NCBI GenBank assembly: GCA_963843285.1
Contig: CAWJJO010000014.1
Coordinates: 119,437-183,436 of the forward strand
Origin: CAZDDB01 sp963843285
Lineage (GTDB): Bacteria > Acidobacteriota > HRBIN11 > JAKEFK01
Direction: 5' to 3'
DNA: 64,000 nucleotides
Shown: piece after piece, positions 43,326 to 51,414 of the stretch
How positions within the stretch are numbered: position 1 is the stretch's first letter
Layout: each line of letters begins with the position of its first letter
The notes under the pieces: generated by a model
Seen by the model: only the letters and a program-made list of their open reading frames with translations
The model's database searches: none
Told to the model about the DNA's origin: nothing
Program-made: the position numbers and the translations under genes

Positions 43326-43970
43326 CTACGCACTGAGTTCTGCTTTCTCAACTATCCAAAGGAGATCACTGGCAACAACAACACGCATGAATGCTGAAAG
43401 AAAGTCAATCGAAGTGTCCCTATGTGAAGAAGAATTTCTGTAATAACCGTACGCACCCGCTATGTAATTGGTGAATCCTTCTCGTTCCGCGGCCGGCAAG
43501 GTGTAGTCCGTGAGTAGCCCTGTTTGAGGATGGAAGGCGCGCCGCAGAAGCTTGAGCCCAACTTCATCATCCGGAGCGCCGATCTTGCGCCGAACTGTCA
43601 TCTCAAGGACTTTAAATGCGTCTGTTACCGCGTTATCAAGGGTTGTTTCCTTCTTTAGCAAAGGAAGACACCGCTTTGCTATTTTTGGATGAAGATAAGT
43701 TTCGGGGGTTACAGTATATTCGTTAACGACACGTTGAAACTCCTTTTCAGGAAATTGAAAGCCAATCTTTGTCGGATAATAAACCTCATCCTCATTTTCG
43801 TCATAGGCGCGCTGATACCGGCGAATATCAATGTGCGTGTAGTCGCACTTTTTGTACTTGACTCGCGTAAATCGTACTGGTTGGTAAGATCCTGGTGAGG
43901 CCTCACCAATGGTGTGTTGATACTCAATTTTGGCTTCAACTTCCTTGTTCAATTTGCTCCTCCCACCCAA
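43326..43970 (-). CDS. Cassette gene: TIGR02391/Ymh-like (HEPN-related) protein
   Basis: 214-residue protein. The C-terminal half has DNAVTDAFKVLEMTVRRKIG, then GLKLLRRAFHPQTGLLTDYTLPAAEREGFTNYIAGAYGYYRNSSSHR, the pattern of the TIGR02391 (Ymh) family. RNSSSH supplies an R-x4-H motif like that of HEPN-type RNases. Members occur beside restriction-modification and abortive-infection genes, so a stress- or phage-defence RNase role is plausible. The N-terminal half is unrecognised. It is followed by a second gene without a full attC between. Confidence 0.7.
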   Translation of the reverse strand: MGGRSKLNKEVEAKIEYQHTIGEASPGSYQPVRFTRVKYKKCDYTHIDIRRYQRAYDENEDEVYYPTKIGFQFPEKEFQRVVNEYTVTPETYLHPKIAKRCLPLLKKETTLDNAVTDAFKVLEMTVRRKIGAPDDEVGLKLLRRAFHPQTGLLTDYTLPAAEREGFTNYIAGAYGYYRNSSSHRDTSIDFLSAFMRVVVASDLLWIVEKAELSA

Positions 43971-43984
43971 AGGTTACAAGCGCG

Positions 43985-44172
43985 ACCGAACGCTTGAGCT
44001 CACCGGCCGCACCGAAGCCGAAGCGAGGGCGACCCGCTTGCCAAAGCGGTGGCTTCACACAAAACAATGATAACTCATTTTACATACTTGAAAACCAGGT
44101 ACGGCAAATGGATTGCAAGCGGGACGACGGAGCAAAGGCGCACGTGCGGTCCGGTGCAGCGAATTGTTCGGA
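43985..44172 (-). other. attC site (188 bp)
   Basis: R' ACCGAAC 43985-43991 with AACGCTTGAGCTCACCGG; right arm GCAAGCGGGACGACGGAG to R'' GTTCGGA 44166-44172. Confidence 0.9.
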
Positions 44173-44186
44173 CTCGCCGTTAATTG

Positions 44187-45236
44187 TTATTTCCCTGGTA
44201 ACTTCGCATTAAGGCCGCATACGGGACAAAGAATAAAGAGGTCAGGCGTTGGACGACCGAATTGATGACTCTGCTGAACTCTTAGGAGTGCCCCATCGTT
44301 CGGGCAGTCAGCTTGCCCACTGCGAAAATATTGAAGTCTGATCGCGTCTTTTTGATCGTCCATCATTCCATTCGCTGGTGGCTGCTTTCGCTCTACCTTC
44401 CTAGGTTGGATCGCCTCTGGTTTGGGTTCCCCGGCGACCCGGACGTAATTGCGACCCAATTGCTTTGCCTCGTACATGGCGCAATCCGCGAGTTTTACCA
44501 ATTCTGATGTTTCATTAGTATGTTCAGGGGCGGTTGCAATTCCAAAACTTGCCGTGATTCTCAATTGCTTGGAACCGTGCAAGGAAGATTCTATTCCTCG
44601 CCTCAATCGCTCAGCAAAAGCTGTTGCTTCTTCTGAAGTTGTGTTTGGCAATAATATTACTATTTCCTCTCCACCATATCGATATGCATTGCCTTTTCTG
44701 CCAAGGACGCGTAAAAGGACAGTCGCAATTGATTTAAGAACTTCATCTCCTACTGGATGGCCATGCATGTCATTAACCGATTTGAAGTGATCGATGTCGA
44801 TCATAACCAGGCTCACGGGTGAGTCAGCGTCAACTCCCTCTGCGAGTAGCTGCCTAAGTTGATCATCGAAAATTCGCCTGCTATGCAGTGGAAGCAAGAC
44901 ATCTAATTCTTCTCGGTTGACAACCGGATCATTAGCCAAGTGCCGCACGTGACCGATGACTTTGAGAAGCTGTTGGTGTCCTGCGTATCTGTGTATCGTC
45001 CTACTAGAAAGGTACCCAGCTTCAATCATGTTTCGGTAAATCTCAACAGAACTACGTCGGCCCGGAACGGAAATATTTTGAATCCCCAAGATCTGAGTGA
45101 TTATCGGCTCACACTCACCATAGAGCATTGCCAATTCCGCGTGTTCCGCAGGCGTCAAGCCGTTGGATGTGTCGCGGCACTTTTCAACTAGACAACGCAG
45201 TGCCTCAAGTTTCTTGAGTACCTCAGAATAGTCCAT
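44187..45236 (-). CDS. Cassette gene: diguanylate cyclase (GGDEF)
   Basis: 349-residue protein. A ~110-residue helical N-terminal region is followed by a GGDEF domain: SLVMIDIDHFKSVNDMHGHPVGDEVL (metal and substrate Asp/Asn), then YRYGGEEIVILLP as the active GG(D/E)EF site, and ADCAMYEAKQLGRNYVRV at the end. It would make cyclic di-GMP from two GTP. An inhibitory RxxD I-site is not obvious before GGEEI. The C terminus carries a zinc-ribbon-like pair (CPNDG ... CPVCG). No membrane helix, so cytoplasmic. It is one of the larger cassette genes. Confidence 0.93.
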   Translation of the reverse strand: MDYSEVLKKLEALRCLVEKCRDTSNGLTPAEHAELAMLYGECEPIITQILGIQNISVPGRRSSVEIYRNMIEAGYLSSRTIHRYAGHQQLLKVIGHVRHLANDPVVNREELDVLLPLHSRRIFDDQLRQLLAEGVDADSPVSLVMIDIDHFKSVNDMHGHPVGDEVLKSIATVLLRVLGRKGNAYRYGGEEIVILLPNTTSEEATAFAERLRRGIESSLHGSKQLRITASFGIATAPEHTNETSELVKLADCAMYEAKQLGRNYVRVAGEPKPEAIQPRKVERKQPPANGMMDDQKDAIRLQYFRSGQADCPNDGALLRVQQSHQFGRPTPDLFILCPVCGLNAKLPGK

Positions 45237-45257
45237 ACGTTTGTTACAGCCAGCGGG

Positions 45258-45440
45258 TCCGAACGCTGGAGTTCAGCGGCAACACCGGAGCCGAAGCGTG
45301 GGCGCGCCGCTTGCTAACAGGTCCAGCTATCAAACATGATAGCCGATGGGACTTCCCCTACACAAATGCTTATAAAAACCACTGCAAGCGGCGTGACCAT
45401 GCGAGGCGCAGGTGTTGTCCGCTGCAACGACTTGTTCGGT
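45258..45440 (-). other. attC site (183 bp)
   Basis: R' TCCGAAC 45258-45264, R'' GTTCGGT 45434-45440; right arm GCAAGCGGCGTGACCATGCG, then GGTGTTGTCCGCTGCAACGA. Confidence 0.92.
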
Positions 45441-45443
45441 GCC

Positions 45444-45995
45444 TTACGTTTCCTTACTTCCCGCAGATCGAATTTTTTCGTATACTTCTTTGGCGTTTGG
45501 AATTAGATCGAAACATGGAACGCCCTGCCCAGTTCCAGGCCACGATGAGTTTCCAAGCAACGAATGTATCGGACTAGTCTGGCCAAATGTGATTGTGCCT
45601 GAACGATCGGAACGTTCCGTTACAGAAATGTCTGTTAGAGTTCGAAGATTCAAACTTTTAACAATTCGAGTAGATATTCCAGAAACGATTATGACCCGAT
45701 CAGATGTCAGACCGTAAAAAGTCTTTCCCCGTTGATACGATTCGAAGAAAAAACGACCGGCAACAAGATAGAGGCCTACTAGGACGAATGGAATCCCCCA
45801 CAGGCGAAAGAAAAGTGGACTGTCGGATGAAAGAACCCCAGCTTCCCAATAAATAGCAAAACCGCCCCAGAGTAGGCTGAAGGGTATCAACAAAACATCG
45901 GAACTGCGAAAGACTATACCCTGGCGAGGTCGGCCAGCCCAGAGTAAACTCTCTTTGGCTGCGAGTTCACGTGTTATTTCCTGTTCCGCTTCCAT
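45444..45995 (-). CDS. Cassette gene: bacterial PH-domain membrane protein
   Basis: 183-residue protein from the ATG at 45995, 18 bp inside the attC core; the longer ORF reads through the attC. It has two adjacent transmembrane helices (VLLIPFSLLWGGFAIYW and LWGIPFVLVGLYLVAG), then RTFYGLT-type GKTFYGLTSDRVIIVSGISTRIVKSLNLRTLTDISVTE, typical of the bPH2/YdbT-like bacterial PH domain. It probably acts at the inner membrane; role unknown. Confidence 0.75.
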   Translation of the reverse strand: MEAEQEITRELAAKESLLWAGRPRQGIVFRSSDVLLIPFSLLWGGFAIYWEAGVLSSDSPLFFRLWGIPFVLVGLYLVAGRFFFESYQRGKTFYGLTSDRVIIVSGISTRIVKSLNLRTLTDISVTERSDRSGTITFGQTSPIHSLLGNSSWPGTGQGVPCFDLIPNAKEVYEKIRSAGSKET

Positions 45996-46012
45996 TTTTA
46001 ATCTTTTAAGGC

Positions 46013-46195
46013 ACCGAACGCCGGAGTTGAGCCGCAGCAGCCGCGACGAGCAAAGGCGCGCTGCTTGCAGCCTGCCCCAACACAGAAACATGATAACAAG
46101 AAAAACCTACTGCGGCAAAAGATGATGTAATCGTTTCTGCAAGCAGTGTGCCTGAGCGAGACGCGGTTGCTGTCGGCTCGAACGACTTGTTAGGC
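46013..46195 (-). other. attC site (183 bp)
   Basis: R' ACCGAAC 46013-46019 with AACGCCGGAGTTGAGCC; right arm GCAAGCAGTGTGCCTGAG to R'' GTTAGGC 46189-46195. Stem changes are compensated (CTGCTTGCAG opposite). Confidence 0.92.
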
Positions 46196-46205
46196 AGCGC
46201 CCAAG

Positions 46206-47126
46206 CTACTTGGACTCCTGTTCGAGACGAAGAAAGCGTACTGCATTGTTATAAAAAATATCTCTCTTTTGCGCCTTCGTCAGGAATGGTGCTTTTTCGA
46301 TGGTTTCGACTGCTTTTCCGATCTTTTCCGGCCAAACCATTTGGTCTGAACCAAACATCAGTCGCTTCGCGAGGCCAGCCCGGACCAATGCCTCCAGATA
46401 GTCGTAAAAGGCTATACGAGGAATCACCCAGGTAATCGTCGAAACATCAGCGTAAAGCTGCGGATACTGGTACATCATTGCGATCATTTCCTGCCGATAG
46501 GGGTACCCGGCATTCTCCACAAATAGTCGCAGCCTCGGGTGGCGGACAAGCACGTCCTCCAGAAGCAATGGGCTGCCTGCGGCGGAGCGAAAGCCAGGCA
46601 TATACGGCCCGATGCCCAAAGTGTGGATGAGAACCGGGAGGTCAAGCTCTTCAGCGAGGGCAAAATAGGGTTCGAGCCTCGGATCATTCGGGGGCACACC
46701 ATTGAGTTGCGTCCCGATTTCTCCCATTCCGCTAAGACGCCCCGCCGCATACTCCTGTCTGAGCATCTCCGGCTCGGGACGACCCGCTTCTAGAATGAAA
46801 GGGGATCCAATGAAACGCCCCGGAGCTGCTGCAATCCATTTCTGGATGATCGACAGATCGACACCGCTAAGAAAACCCCTGACAATGTTGTAGCGGTCCA
46901 TCGCCTCCAGTGTTTTCTTGAGTGTCTCCGCGTGACCGGCCGTTGCCCGGCCCTCACCGCGACACGGCTCAGGACGGCAGAGAGCTGGTGCCCCGGCAGG
47001 TACCTCGTGAAAAAGTCCTGTGTGCATGTGCATATCGATGATCGGCGGTCGCTCCTGGGCCAAGAGGGGCGTGGGGAAATGAATCACACAAATCAAAAAG
47101 ACGGAAACGACGGTCAAAGTTTTCAT
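46206..47126 (-). CDS. Cassette gene: secreted amidohydrolase
   Basis: 306-residue exported metal-dependent hydrolase. Start at 47126 with AGGAG upstream; signal peptide MKTLTVVSVFLICVIHFPTPLLA. The mature enzyme opens QERPPIIDMHMHTGLFHEV (metal-binding HxH of amidohydrolase family 2), followed by LEPYFALAEELDLPVLIHTLG (metal His) and RLMFGSDQMVWPEKIG (metal Asp). The ending QKRDIFYNNAVRFLRLEQESK matches the distal frameshifted cassette protein at 27.2-28.2 kb, showing they are paralogues. The substrate is unknown. Confidence 0.88.
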   Translation of the reverse strand: MKTLTVVSVFLICVIHFPTPLLAQERPPIIDMHMHTGLFHEVPAGAPALCRPEPCRGEGRATAGHAETLKKTLEAMDRYNIVRGFLSGVDLSIIQKWIAAAPGRFIGSPFILEAGRPEPEMLRQEYAAGRLSGMGEIGTQLNGVPPNDPRLEPYFALAEELDLPVLIHTLGIGPYMPGFRSAAGSPLLLEDVLVRHPRLRLFVENAGYPYRQEMIAMMYQYPQLYADVSTITWVIPRIAFYDYLEALVRAGLAKRLMFGSDQMVWPEKIGKAVETIEKAPFLTKAQKRDIFYNNAVRFLRLEQESK

Positions 47127-47157
47127 CGGAGTCTCCTTGCCTAAGACGTTCAAAGCT

Positions 47158-47341
47158 GCCTAACGCTGGAGTTCACCCGCCGCAGCCGCAACGAGCGAAG
47201 GCATGACGGTTGCAACTCACCCCAGCACAAAACTATGATAGCCGATTAGAGCATTCCCTTCCACTGGTGAATGTGAGCCGATTTGCAACCGGCATGACTG
47301 AGTGAGGCGCGGTTGCGGTCGGGTGCAACGACTTGTTGGGT
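47158..47341 (-). other. attC site (184 bp), proximal
   Basis: First attC of the array. R' GCCTAAC 47158-47164, R'' GTTGGGT 47335-47341; right arm GCAACCGGCATGACTGAGTG, then GGTTGCGGTCGGGTGCAACG. The R'' variant GTTGGGT matches the ACCCAAC core at the attI junction near 48412-48418. Confidence 0.92.
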
Positions 47342-47425
47342 TGCGCTTGAACTCCTTCTCGGTGTCCGCGTGGTTCTTCGCTCTACAGGTCCGGGAGACT
47401 CGACTACATACCGGTCAACCGAGCG

Positions 47426-48373
47426 CTACTGGGACAGGCCGTGCCATTGCAGCGAAGGGTCCGAGAGACGAATGTCTTCCCGCCTAGACCACGGCGTCGA
47501 TGCGATCTGGAAATCAGCAAGACCCTTAAAGCCGAGCCAGTAGAGCCAGTTCCCGGCCGACCACTGGACCCGAAACGGTCCGCACCGGATGTAGAGGTCA
47601 CTTTCGTCGCCCCCTTCATGGACCGAAGCGTGAGTGGCAATGACGGTTGCCGCGGTGAAATTGCCGCTTCCCTCAGGCTGATAGTAAGCGTCATATTCGG
47701 CACGGTTCGGGTCGCTGCCCCCTCTCATCACGATTGCGCAGGAATCTTTGTCGCCGCCGCGCACCAGAATGAACTTACCTTCGGCCGCCTGGATCGCAGG
47801 CTGCCCTTCGGGTTCTTGGAGGTCAGCGCCCGATGCGTGCGAGATCCAGGATTCTCCGGACCTGGACAGTTTTTTCTCACGCAACTTGGGCTTCACCACA
47901 AAGCCGTTCATTAGAATGACGACCGTTATATCGCTGTCATATGCAGTCAGTTTTTCGACAACCGGGTACAGCGAGATCACGTAGAACCACTGGTTCTCGG
48001 CTGCGCGGGAACCGATCGGCATCAGTTCAATTTGGCCCGGATGAAACTCCTTAAAACGGCTGTAATCCGCCAGCGCTGTCTGTTTGGCGATCGCGATCGC
48101 CTTAGGGACCGACAGCGGCGGATCCGTTTTGCCTGGCATCCAGGCCGGTGCATCCTTTAGCGCCGCCGGTTCGATCTTGTACTCGAACATCCGACCGTCC
48201 GCTGTTCCGCGGCCCGTCAGATAGATCATGCCTGGGTCTTGGTCCCAAGAATTGAGAACCGAAGAAGGTTCTTTCTGTTGGGCCGAAGCAATGGCCCGAA
48301 TGCAAAAGCAGCAGATCAAACAGACGATTTCGACCTTCAAGCTCACCTCCGCTGATCCGGGTACTGGGATCAT
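47426..48373 (-). CDS. Cassette gene 1: secreted hypothetical protein
   Basis: Cassette nearest the integrase, hence expected to be the most recently captured and best expressed. 315 residues with a signal-like segment (VEIVCLICCFCIRAIASA); the true start may be a TTG or GTG slightly downstream, where GGAGG is visible. The mature protein has WMPGKTDPPLSVPKAIAIAKQTAL and beta-rich segments (SDITVVILMNGFVVKPKL). No family recognised. It ends 85 bp before its attC. Confidence 0.65.
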   Translation of the reverse strand: MIPVPGSAEVSLKVEIVCLICCFCIRAIASAQQKEPSSVLNSWDQDPGMIYLTGRGTADGRMFEYKIEPAALKDAPAWMPGKTDPPLSVPKAIAIAKQTALADYSRFKEFHPGQIELMPIGSRAAENQWFYVISLYPVVEKLTAYDSDITVVILMNGFVVKPKLREKKLSRSGESWISHASGADLQEPEGQPAIQAAEGKFILVRGGDKDSCAIVMRGGSDPNRAEYDAYYQPEGSGNFTAATVIATHASVHEGGDESDLYIRCGPFRVQWSAGNWLYWLGFKGLADFQIASTPWSRREDIRLSDPSLQWHGLSQ

Positions 48374-48466
48374 AGTGGTATTGTATGACGAAGCGTTATC
48401 ACGAATAAGCGCAACCCAACGCTAAGTGAATTTTCGAAAAAACGTTTTTATTTGTTCCAATTCGGG

Positions 48467-48494
48467 AGTATAATCCGGTCAGGCGGGAAAACAA
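48467..48494 (-). promoter_or_regulatory. Candidate cassette promoter Pc
   Basis: On the minus strand, TTGTTT (48494-48489), a 16-bp spacer and TATACT (48472-48467) point toward the first cassette. The position, between intI and the array and directed outward, is where Pc lies in many integrons. Spacing is slightly short and the boxes are imperfect. Confidence 0.5.
48469..48474 (+). promoter_or_regulatory. Candidate -10 box of intI
   Basis: A perfect TATAAT on the plus strand 85 bp before the intI ATG, overlapping the -10 of the candidate Pc. The -35 is weak (A/T-rich). The overlap suggests the two promoters compete. Confidence 0.4.
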
Positions 48495-48558
48495 GTCGTC
48501 GAGTCCAGTGATTTGCATAGGACAATGACCGGATTAGACGACTTTTGGAGGAATCCCA

Positions 48559-49554
48559 ATGATTCAATCAGACCGCCTGACCGCTCAAGAATTCCAACAC
48601 CTGCTCCTAAGACTCCGAAGTTGCATTCGCGTCAAACATTATAGCATCCGTACAGAAGAAGCTTATGTTCACTGGATCAAAAGATTCATAAGATTCCACT
48701 ACCATCGAAAGCCTGAATTGATTCGTGAACAGGATGTCAACCGCTTCCTCACATTTCTTGCAGTTTCCAGACAACTTTCCGCATCTACGCAAAACCAGGC
48801 GACGAGCGCAATCCTCTTCCTGTATCGCGAAGTTCTCAATAAGCCCTTAGACTGGCTCAATTTTGTTCCGCACGCCAAGAAACCACAACGCTTACCAACT
48901 GTATTCAGCCGGCAGGAAGTAACTGCCGTGCTTTTACAACTCGAAGGTACAAAATGGCTCATGGCAAGCTTACTCTATGGTTCTGGACTCCGGTTAACCG
49001 AATGCATCCGCCTTCGGATTAAGGATGTAGACTTCGATCAAAGACAACTGCTCGTTCGTAATGGAAAAGGAGACAAGGACCGTGTCACGTTGCTGCCTGA
49101 ATCACTTATAAGCCACCTGCAAAATCACATCCATCGCGTAAGAGTCCTTCATCAAAACGACATCAAAGAGGGTTATGGAGCCGTCCACCTGCCCTATGCA
49201 CTTCAAAGAAAATACCCACATGCGGACCGCGAATTCTATTGGCAATACCTTTTTCCGTCTTCCAAACGCTGCATGGATCCCCGTTCAAAGATGGTCTGGA
49301 GAGATCATGTGGATGAAGCGGTTCTCCAGCGCGCAGTCAAAGAAGCAATCCGCCGGTCGGGAATCACGAAGCCGGGGAGTTGTCACACTCTACGCCACAG
49401 TTTTGCAACTCATCTGCTGGAAAACGGCTATGACATCCGAACAATCCAGGAGCTGCTCGGCCACAGGGATGTCAGCACGACCATGATCTATACGCATGTG
49501 TCCGCAAAAAGAAGCAACGGCGTGCGTAGCCCCGTCGATCATCTGGAAGACTGA
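48559..49554 (+). CDS. intI: Integron integrase
   Basis: 331-residue tyrosine recombinase that recombines attI and single-stranded folded attC sites. The N-terminal SAM-like domain is at about 10-90. Catalytic residues seen: Arg 145 (GSGLRLTE), His 276 and Arg 279 (CHTLRHSF), His 302 (LLGHRDVS) and Tyr 311 (TTMIYTHV). An insert of about 30 residues between the strands and the HxxR box (about 217-240, RKYPHADREFYWQYLFPSSK) is the IntI-specific patch absent from XerC/D. The end RSPVDHL matches the IntI tail. A GGAGG precedes the ATG at 48559. It is divergent from the cassettes, the classic integron layout, and is intact. Confidence 0.96.
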   Translation: MIQSDRLTAQEFQHLLLRLRSCIRVKHYSIRTEEAYVHWIKRFIRFHYHRKPELIREQDVNRFLTFLAVSRQLSASTQNQATSAILFLYREVLNKPLDWLNFVPHAKKPQRLPTVFSRQEVTAVLLQLEGTKWLMASLLYGSGLRLTECIRLRIKDVDFDQRQLLVRNGKGDKDRVTLLPESLISHLQNHIHRVRVLHQNDIKEGYGAVHLPYALQRKYPHADREFYWQYLFPSSKRCMDPRSKMVWRDHVDEAVLQRAVKEAIRRSGITKPGSCHTLRHSFATHLLENGYDIRTIQELLGHRDVSTTMIYTHVSAKRSNGVRSPVDHLED

Positions 49555-49555
49555 A

Positions 49556-51253
49556 TCAAAAGAGAGAGCCTTTGTCGTTCAGACCGAGCATCGCTTTGCG
49601 GACAAGCGGAATCGGCGGACCGCCGTACGATAGAAATGCGTCGTGAAATTCGCGCCATGCCTGTTTGCCGCCGCGGGATGCGCACCAATCATCGCGAAGC
49701 TTCAGGATCATCAGTTTCCCCAGTGTGTAATTCAGATAACCGGGATCGAATGTTCCGCGGACGGCTTGCTGACTCGCGTTTCCGGTATCTTTGAATGCCT
49801 TTTCCCGAAACATTTTCGCGGATTCCTCCACGGTCATTCCTTTTGTGTGTAATCCGATCGCGGAAAGATACCGCACATCGCGAAGAAGAGCATGGATGAT
49901 CTGACCGATGTGCACTTCCGGATCCCCTTTTCCAAGACCCGAATCCCACATCATTTCTTCCGTGTAATGTGCCCATCCTTCCACAAAAGCGTATCCGGTA
50001 AAGATCTGACCAAACTTAGACTTCGAACGATTCGCATGCAGAAATTGGAGAAAATGCCCCGGCCAGACTTCATGAACAGAGATGGCCAATAACTCCGTCT
50101 CCGCGGGAATGTATTCTGCCTGTTGTTCTTTTGTCCAGGAAGGATCCGGCGGCGCTATGTAATATATGGAGGGAAGTCCCTTTTCATAAGGACCCGGGAT
50201 CTCAATGTAGGCAGCGTTGAAACGTCTGTAAGGCGGAGCTTCCTCCACACCCGCTTCTTCTGTACCCGGAACTGTTACCACTTTGTTGTCAATCACAAAC
50301 TTCTTGAGCGCTGTCAGTTGTCTGCGCGCGGCGAGAACCGGTCCTTCAGCAGGTTTCTTCGCTTGCACCTTCGCCACACACTGCTCCACAATGCTTCCCG
50401 GCGCATAGGACGCGCAAGCTTCCTTCATCATCGCAAGATTCCGTTCCAGATCCTTCCGCCCGATTTCTTCGAGCTGGTTGAGTGGAACATCGACTCCTTC
50501 GGTTGCCATCAACATCTTCTGAAACAGCTCCGGACCGAGCGCGTAGTTGTCGTTGGCATCTTTCAACTGCGATTCCAGCCACGATGCAAACCCCTCCATG
50601 GCTTTTGCTGCGCTATCGTTTGCCGCGCGAAATTCATCCTGCAGTTTTTTGTCTTCTACTGACGCGAAGATAGCAGGGACGTCGTTGCGGTAATAACGCG
50701 CGAGCTCTCCATATACCCTGATACTTACCTGGACATGCGGGCGCGCCAGCGGTGTGCGCAGATTTGTGCGAATCTGTTGGATCGCCTCCGGAATCCGATT
50801 TGCATATTCCGTATACGCGCGCATCCTTTGCGGAAGCGGCGCATAGGGACGCGTCAAGTAGGTGCTTGGACTCGTTGCCCCGGAATAAAACATTGGACTG
50901 CGATACGGCCCCTGCGCATCTTCAAGCCAGAAAAGATCACGATCAATACGCGCCAGCAAATACTCGCGCTCAAATCGTTTAGGTCCATCCAGTGAAGCCT
51001 CGTCAAAAGCAAGAGCGCTCTTCCGGGCCTCTTTCAACCAGGAAACGTGTTTCGCGAGACCCTGACGGCTCCAGTCTGGAAGTTTGCCGTCATATTCATG
51101 CCTTCCCGCGTCTACCGCATCGTCCGGTTCGAACCGGAAATGATTCTCGATGAATTCATTTACAAACGCGTCCCATTCCTTGCTTGCGCTACTGGTGTAG
51201 GAAAGCCCGGCTGTCAGGACAATCAGACAACACAAAATCAATTTTCTTGTCAT
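49556..51253 (-). CDS. DUF885 family exported metalloprotein
   Basis: About 565 residues from the ATG at 51253, with signal peptide MTRKLILCCLIVLTAGLSYTSSA. DUF885 family: the HEVWPGHFLQ motif (HExxxH, about residue 415) is the proposed zinc site, followed by YAFVEGWAHYTEEMMW (Glu ligand region) and GTFDPGYLNYTLGKLMI. Members are distantly peptidase-like (thermolysin/M3-related) but substrates are mostly undefined. Its stop is 1 bp from the intI stop, convergent, so the integron right border is immediately next to ordinary chromosome genes. Confidence 0.88.
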   Translation of the reverse strand: MTRKLILCCLIVLTAGLSYTSSASKEWDAFVNEFIENHFRFEPDDAVDAGRHEYDGKLPDWSRQGLAKHVSWLKEARKSALAFDEASLDGPKRFEREYLLARIDRDLFWLEDAQGPYRSPMFYSGATSPSTYLTRPYAPLPQRMRAYTEYANRIPEAIQQIRTNLRTPLARPHVQVSIRVYGELARYYRNDVPAIFASVEDKKLQDEFRAANDSAAKAMEGFASWLESQLKDANDNYALGPELFQKMLMATEGVDVPLNQLEEIGRKDLERNLAMMKEACASYAPGSIVEQCVAKVQAKKPAEGPVLAARRQLTALKKFVIDNKVVTVPGTEEAGVEEAPPYRRFNAAYIEIPGPYEKGLPSIYYIAPPDPSWTKEQQAEYIPAETELLAISVHEVWPGHFLQFLHANRSKSKFGQIFTGYAFVEGWAHYTEEMMWDSGLGKGDPEVHIGQIIHALLRDVRYLSAIGLHTKGMTVEESAKMFREKAFKDTGNASQQAVRGTFDPGYLNYTLGKLMILKLRDDWCASRGGKQAWREFHDAFLSYGGPPIPLVRKAMLGLNDKGSLF

Positions 51254-51286
51254 GCGCGCTCCTGTGACTTTCCATAGTACCGGGTT

Positions 51287-51340
51287 CTTGCAAAGACGCA
51301 AAGGCAGGAATTTATCACAAAGGCACGAAGGCACAAAAAA
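51287..51340. repeat. Dispersed CGCAAAGACGCAAAGGC-type repeat
   Basis: TGCAAAGACGCAAAGGCAGG followed by CACAAAGGCACGAAGGCAC. Related units occur at about 26180-26210 (GCGCCTTTGCGTCTTTGC, inverted) and 54812-54830. Non-coding and intergenic. Confidence 0.6.
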
Positions 51341-51414
51341 CGGATTTTATGATTTCTTTTGTGAAGCTTGGTGCCTTCGTGTCTTTGTGGTTGCCTCGAG
51401 CTACGTCTGGTACA

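Larger units (their letters stand above)
48412..48558 (-). other. Putative attI and intI/cassette intergenic region
   Basis: The core ACCCAAC (48412-48418) abuts the first cassette; on the minus strand it reads GTTGGGT, the insertion point. The 140 bp to the integrase start contain inverted segments CCGGTCA/TGACCGG (48475-48481, 48526-48532) and AAGTCGTC/GACGACTT (48493-48500, 48537-48544), candidate integrase-binding or regulatory sites. I found no clear LexA box. Confidence 0.65.

Noticed and set aside
27156..48420. CRISPR array, because repeats recur at intervals
   Set aside because: Repeat spacing equals gene lengths (0.3-1.2 kb), the repeats are 183-bp imperfect palindromes, and the cores match attC; no cas genes are visible.
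48412..48558. LexA-controlled SOS promoter for intI
   Set aside because: No CTG-N10-CAG box is visible near the start.
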